From Winogradskya humida (GTDB lineage Bacteria > Actinomycetota > Actinomycetes > Mycobacteriales > Micromonosporaceae), in NCBI RefSeq assembly GCF_016862215.1, contig NZ_BOMN01000152.1, positions 1-33,874 on the forward strand: a DNA stretch of 33,874 nt. The letters run 5' to 3'. The notes beneath the pieces are model-generated. The model saw nothing but the letters and a program-made list of their open reading frames with translations, was not told the origin of the DNA and ran no database searches. Both the position numbers and the translations under genes were made by a program. Below are positions 31,734 to 33,874 of this stretch, in pieces (within the stretch, counting starts at the first letter, position 1; each line of letters opens with the position of its first letter).

Positions 31734-33874
31734 ATGGCTTCGAGATCACGACGTGTCGCCGGACTCGCCGCCGGTGCCGCGACGATCCTGCTCATCCCGC
31801 TGCTGCCACTGACCGCCGAGGCTGCCGACCAACCCTCCGCCGTCGCCGTCGCCGGCGACCTGGACAGCGAGTTCGGCTGCGGCGGTGACTGGGCGCCCGA
31901 CTGCGACCAGGCACAGATGACCCGCCGCGCCGACGACGTCTGGCAGCTCACCGCCGACCTGCCGGCCGGGCCCTTCGCGTACAAGGCGGCGCTCGACAAG
32001 GCCTGGGACGTCAACTACGGACTGAACGCCGCACCCGGCGGCGCCAACATCCCGATCACCGTCCCGGCCGGTGGCGCGAAGGTCAGCTTCTTCTACGACC
32101 ACGGCACCCACTGGATCACCGACACGCTCACCGCCCCGATCGCCACCGCCGCCGGCGACTTCCAGAGCGAACTCGGCTGCCCGTCCGACTGGTCACCGGA
32201 CTGCCTGCGTACCTGGCTGCAGGATCCCGACGGTGACGACACCTACACCTTCACCACCACGGTCCTGCCGGCCGGCACCTACCAGGTGAAGGCCACCCTC
32301 GGGATGAGCTGGGACGTCAATTACGGCCAGGACGGTGTCCAGGGCGGCGACAACATCGCCTTCACCGTGCCGGCCGACGCCACCACGACCACCTTCAGCT
32401 ACGACGCGCCCAGCCACAGTCTCACCGTGTACGCCGGGGAGGCACGCCCAAGCCTGCAAGCGGCACGGGCGCACTGGCTGACACCCGGGGCCATCGCCTG
32501 GAAACTCACCGGCGACCCGGCCACCCGTACCTATCAACTGGGCGGCGCCCCCGGCGGCGGGCTGCGCGCCGGGCCATCCGGGCTCACCGGCGGCGCGACG
32601 ATACCGCTGACCTACGACCCGGCCGGGATGCCCGCCGACCTCAAGGCGAAGTACCCGCACCTGGCCACGTACAGCGTGCTGAGGGTGCCGGCCCGCACCG
32701 ATGTCGCCGCGTTGCTGCGCGGGCAGGTAGCGGTCGCCGCGATCGACGCCGACGGCAGCCTTGCCGACGCGTCCAGCCTGCAGATCCCCGGCGTCCTCGA
32801 CACCCTCTTCGCCGCGAAAGCCCGCCGGGCGACACTCGGACCCACCTACCGGGCAGGCCGGCCGGCACTGTCGTTGTGGGCACCGACGGCGCAGACCGCC
32901 AGCGTAGAACTGTACGATTCGCCGACCGCGACCACGCCGGCCCTGATGCCGATGCGCCGCGACGACGCCACCGGTGTCTGGTCGGTCACCGGCGACCGGA
33001 ACTGGGACCGCAAGTTTTACCGCTACCGGATCAAGGTCTTCGCCCCCGCGGCGATGGAGGTGGTCACCAACAGCGTCACCGATCCCTACTCCCTCGCCCT
33101 GTCCACCGACTCCGAGCTCAGCCAGATCGTCGATCTCGACGACCGCGATCTGATCCCGCGCGGCTGGAACGCACCCCGGCTGCCCGACATCGCGAACACC
33201 CGCCAGCAGATCCAGGAACTGCACATCGGTGACTTCTCCACTGAGGACACCACTGTGCCGGCCGCGTCCCGGGGCAGCTATCTGGCTTTCACCGACACCG
33301 ACTCGGCAGGGATGCGGCATCTGCGCGAGCTGGCCCGCTCCGGCGTCACCACCGTGCACCTGCTGCCGACGTTCGACTTCGGTGGTGTGCCCGAGAACCC
33401 GGCGGACCGCGACCAGCCGCCGTGCGATCTGACGAGCTACCCGGCCGACTCCGACCAGCAACAGGCCTGCATCGCCAGGACCCAGGGCAGCGACGACTTC
33501 AACTGGGGTTACAACCCGCTGCACTACACCGTTCCGGAAGGCTCGTACGCCACCCGGCCCACCGGCGCCGCACGGACCCGGCAGTTCCGCGAGATGGTGC
33601 AGGCCCTGCACCGCGCAGGCCTACGCGTGGTGCTCGACGTCGTCTACAACCACACCGCGGCCGCCGGCCAGGACCCCGACTCGGTGCTCGACCGGATCGT
33701 GCCCGGCTACTACCAGCGGCTCTCACTGAACGGCACAGTGACCACCGACAGCTGCTGCGCCGACACCGCACCGGAACACACCATGATGAACAAACTGGTC
33801 GTCGACTCCGTCAAGACCTGGGCCGAGCAATACCAGATCGACGGCTTCCGGTTCGACCTGATGGGCCTTGACCC
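31734..33874 (+). CDS. second secreted pullulanase, alpha-1,6-glucosidase type (3' end outside window)
   Basis: The frame is open for 713 codons to the window edge. A signal peptide (MASRSRRV, hydrophobic core, AEAA near residue 31) is followed by two X25-like modules (GDLDSEFGCGGDWAPDC and GDFQSELGCPSDWSPDC). Next comes a long N-domain region containing LSLWAPTAQTASVELYD, the CBM48 signature of pullulanase-type alpha-1,6-glucosidases. The barrel begins IQELHIGDFS, with DDFNWGYNPLHYTVPEGSY, VVLDVVYNHTAAAG and DGFRFDLMGLD, whose D708 is the catalytic nucleophile. The acid/base Glu and third Asp lie beyond the window. This architecture differs from the minus-strand pullulanase, which is about 200 residues shorter before the barrel. 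It starts 17 nt after the alpha-glucosidase stop, with GAAGGG upstream, so it is the operon's fifth gene. Confidence 0.93.
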   Translation, partial: MASRSRRVAGLAAGAATILLIPLLPLTAEAADQPSAVAVAGDLDSEFGCGGDWAPDCDQAQMTRRADDVWQLTADLPAGPFAYKAALDKAWDVNYGLNAAPGGANIPITVPAGGAKVSFFYDHGTHWITDTLTAPIATAAGDFQSELGCPSDWSPDCLRTWLQDPDGDDTYTFTTTVLPAGTYQVKATLGMSWDVNYGQDGVQGGDNIAFTVPADATTTTFSYDAPSHSLTVYAGEARPSLQAARAHWLTPGAIAWKLTGDPATRTYQLGGAPGGGLRAGPSGLTGGATIPLTYDPAGMPADLKAKYPHLATYSVLRVPARTDVAALLRGQVAVAAIDADGSLADASSLQIPGVLDTLFAAKARRATLGPTYRAGRPALSLWAPTAQTASVELYDSPTATTPALMPMRRDDATGVWSVTGDRNWDRKFYRYRIKVFAPAAMEVVTNSVTDPYSLALSTDSELSQIVDLDDRDLIPRGWNAPRLPDIANTRQQIQELHIGDFSTEDTTVPAASRGSYLAFTDTDSAGMRHLRELARSGVTTVHLLPTFDFGGVPENPADRDQPPCDLTSYPADSDQQQACIARTQGSDDFNWGYNPLHYTVPEGSYATRPTGAARTRQFREMVQALHRAGLRVVLDVVYNHTAAAGQDPDSVLDRIVPGYYQRLSLNGTVTTDSCCADTAPEHTMMNKLVVDSVKTWAEQYQIDGFRFDLMGLD

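Noticed and set aside
32193..33611. Long minus-strand open frame opposite the second pullulanase
   Set aside because: Antisense shadow: composition is Gly/Arg/Val-rich without motifs, while the plus frame gives full pullulanase motifs.

Overview
The window comes from a high-GC actinomycete. Codons are strongly GC-biased at third positions, several starts are GTG or TTG, three genes appear to have leaderless or near-leaderless starts directly behind a TANNNT -10 box, and many secreted enzymes carry ricin-B (CBM13) lectin modules. The combination suggests Micromonosporaceae, Actinoplanes-like. That placement is inference from gene style, not from a marker gene.

Left part (1-9,060) looks like an accessory region in decay. 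It holds the end of an unidentified protein joined to a badly degraded tyrosine-recombinase gene (stop codon plus frameshifts), three small genes of unknown function, a very large cytoplasmic WD40 beta-propeller protein on the minus strand, a putative winged-helix/coiled-coil protein, and a DUF4132 remnant that has lost its N-terminus, an internal block and its C-terminus.

Middle part (9,061-22,900) is a polysaccharide-attack region. It has a secreted GH16 endo-beta-1,3-glucanase with a lectin domain behind two LacI-type operators; a TetR repressor divergent from a CocE/NonD-type hydrolase and an unknown partner gene; an LCP (LytR-CpsA-Psr) ligase plus lipoprotein polysaccharide deacetylase pair; a secreted ricin-B plus CE1/PHB-depolymerase-like esterase; a membrane-anchored ricin-B protein without an enzyme domain; two tandem paralogous LacI repressors; and a secreted GH26 beta-mannanase with a ricin-B domain.

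Right part (22,981-33,874) is an alpha-glucan/maltodextrin utilisation locus. It has a LacI repressor with its own palindromic operator, a secreted type I pullulanase with two X25-like modules on the minus strand, and a divergent operon: solute-binding lipoprotein, two permeases, a cytoplasmic GH13 alpha-glucosidase, and a second X25-containing secreted pullulanase cut by the window end. The logic is: pullulanases debranch extracellular glucans, the ABC importer takes up maltodextrins, the GH13 enzyme hydrolyses them inside, and a LacI protein controls the set. No ABC ATPase is present, so a shared MsiK-type ATPase elsewhere is the likely energiser.

The most interesting non-coding signal is a 17-bp sequence found identically at 16,470 and 22,863, each time starting 4 nt after a -10-like hexamer, with a near match at 26,782 before the maltodextrin operon. 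It looks like an operator or initiation element of a shared carbohydrate regulon.
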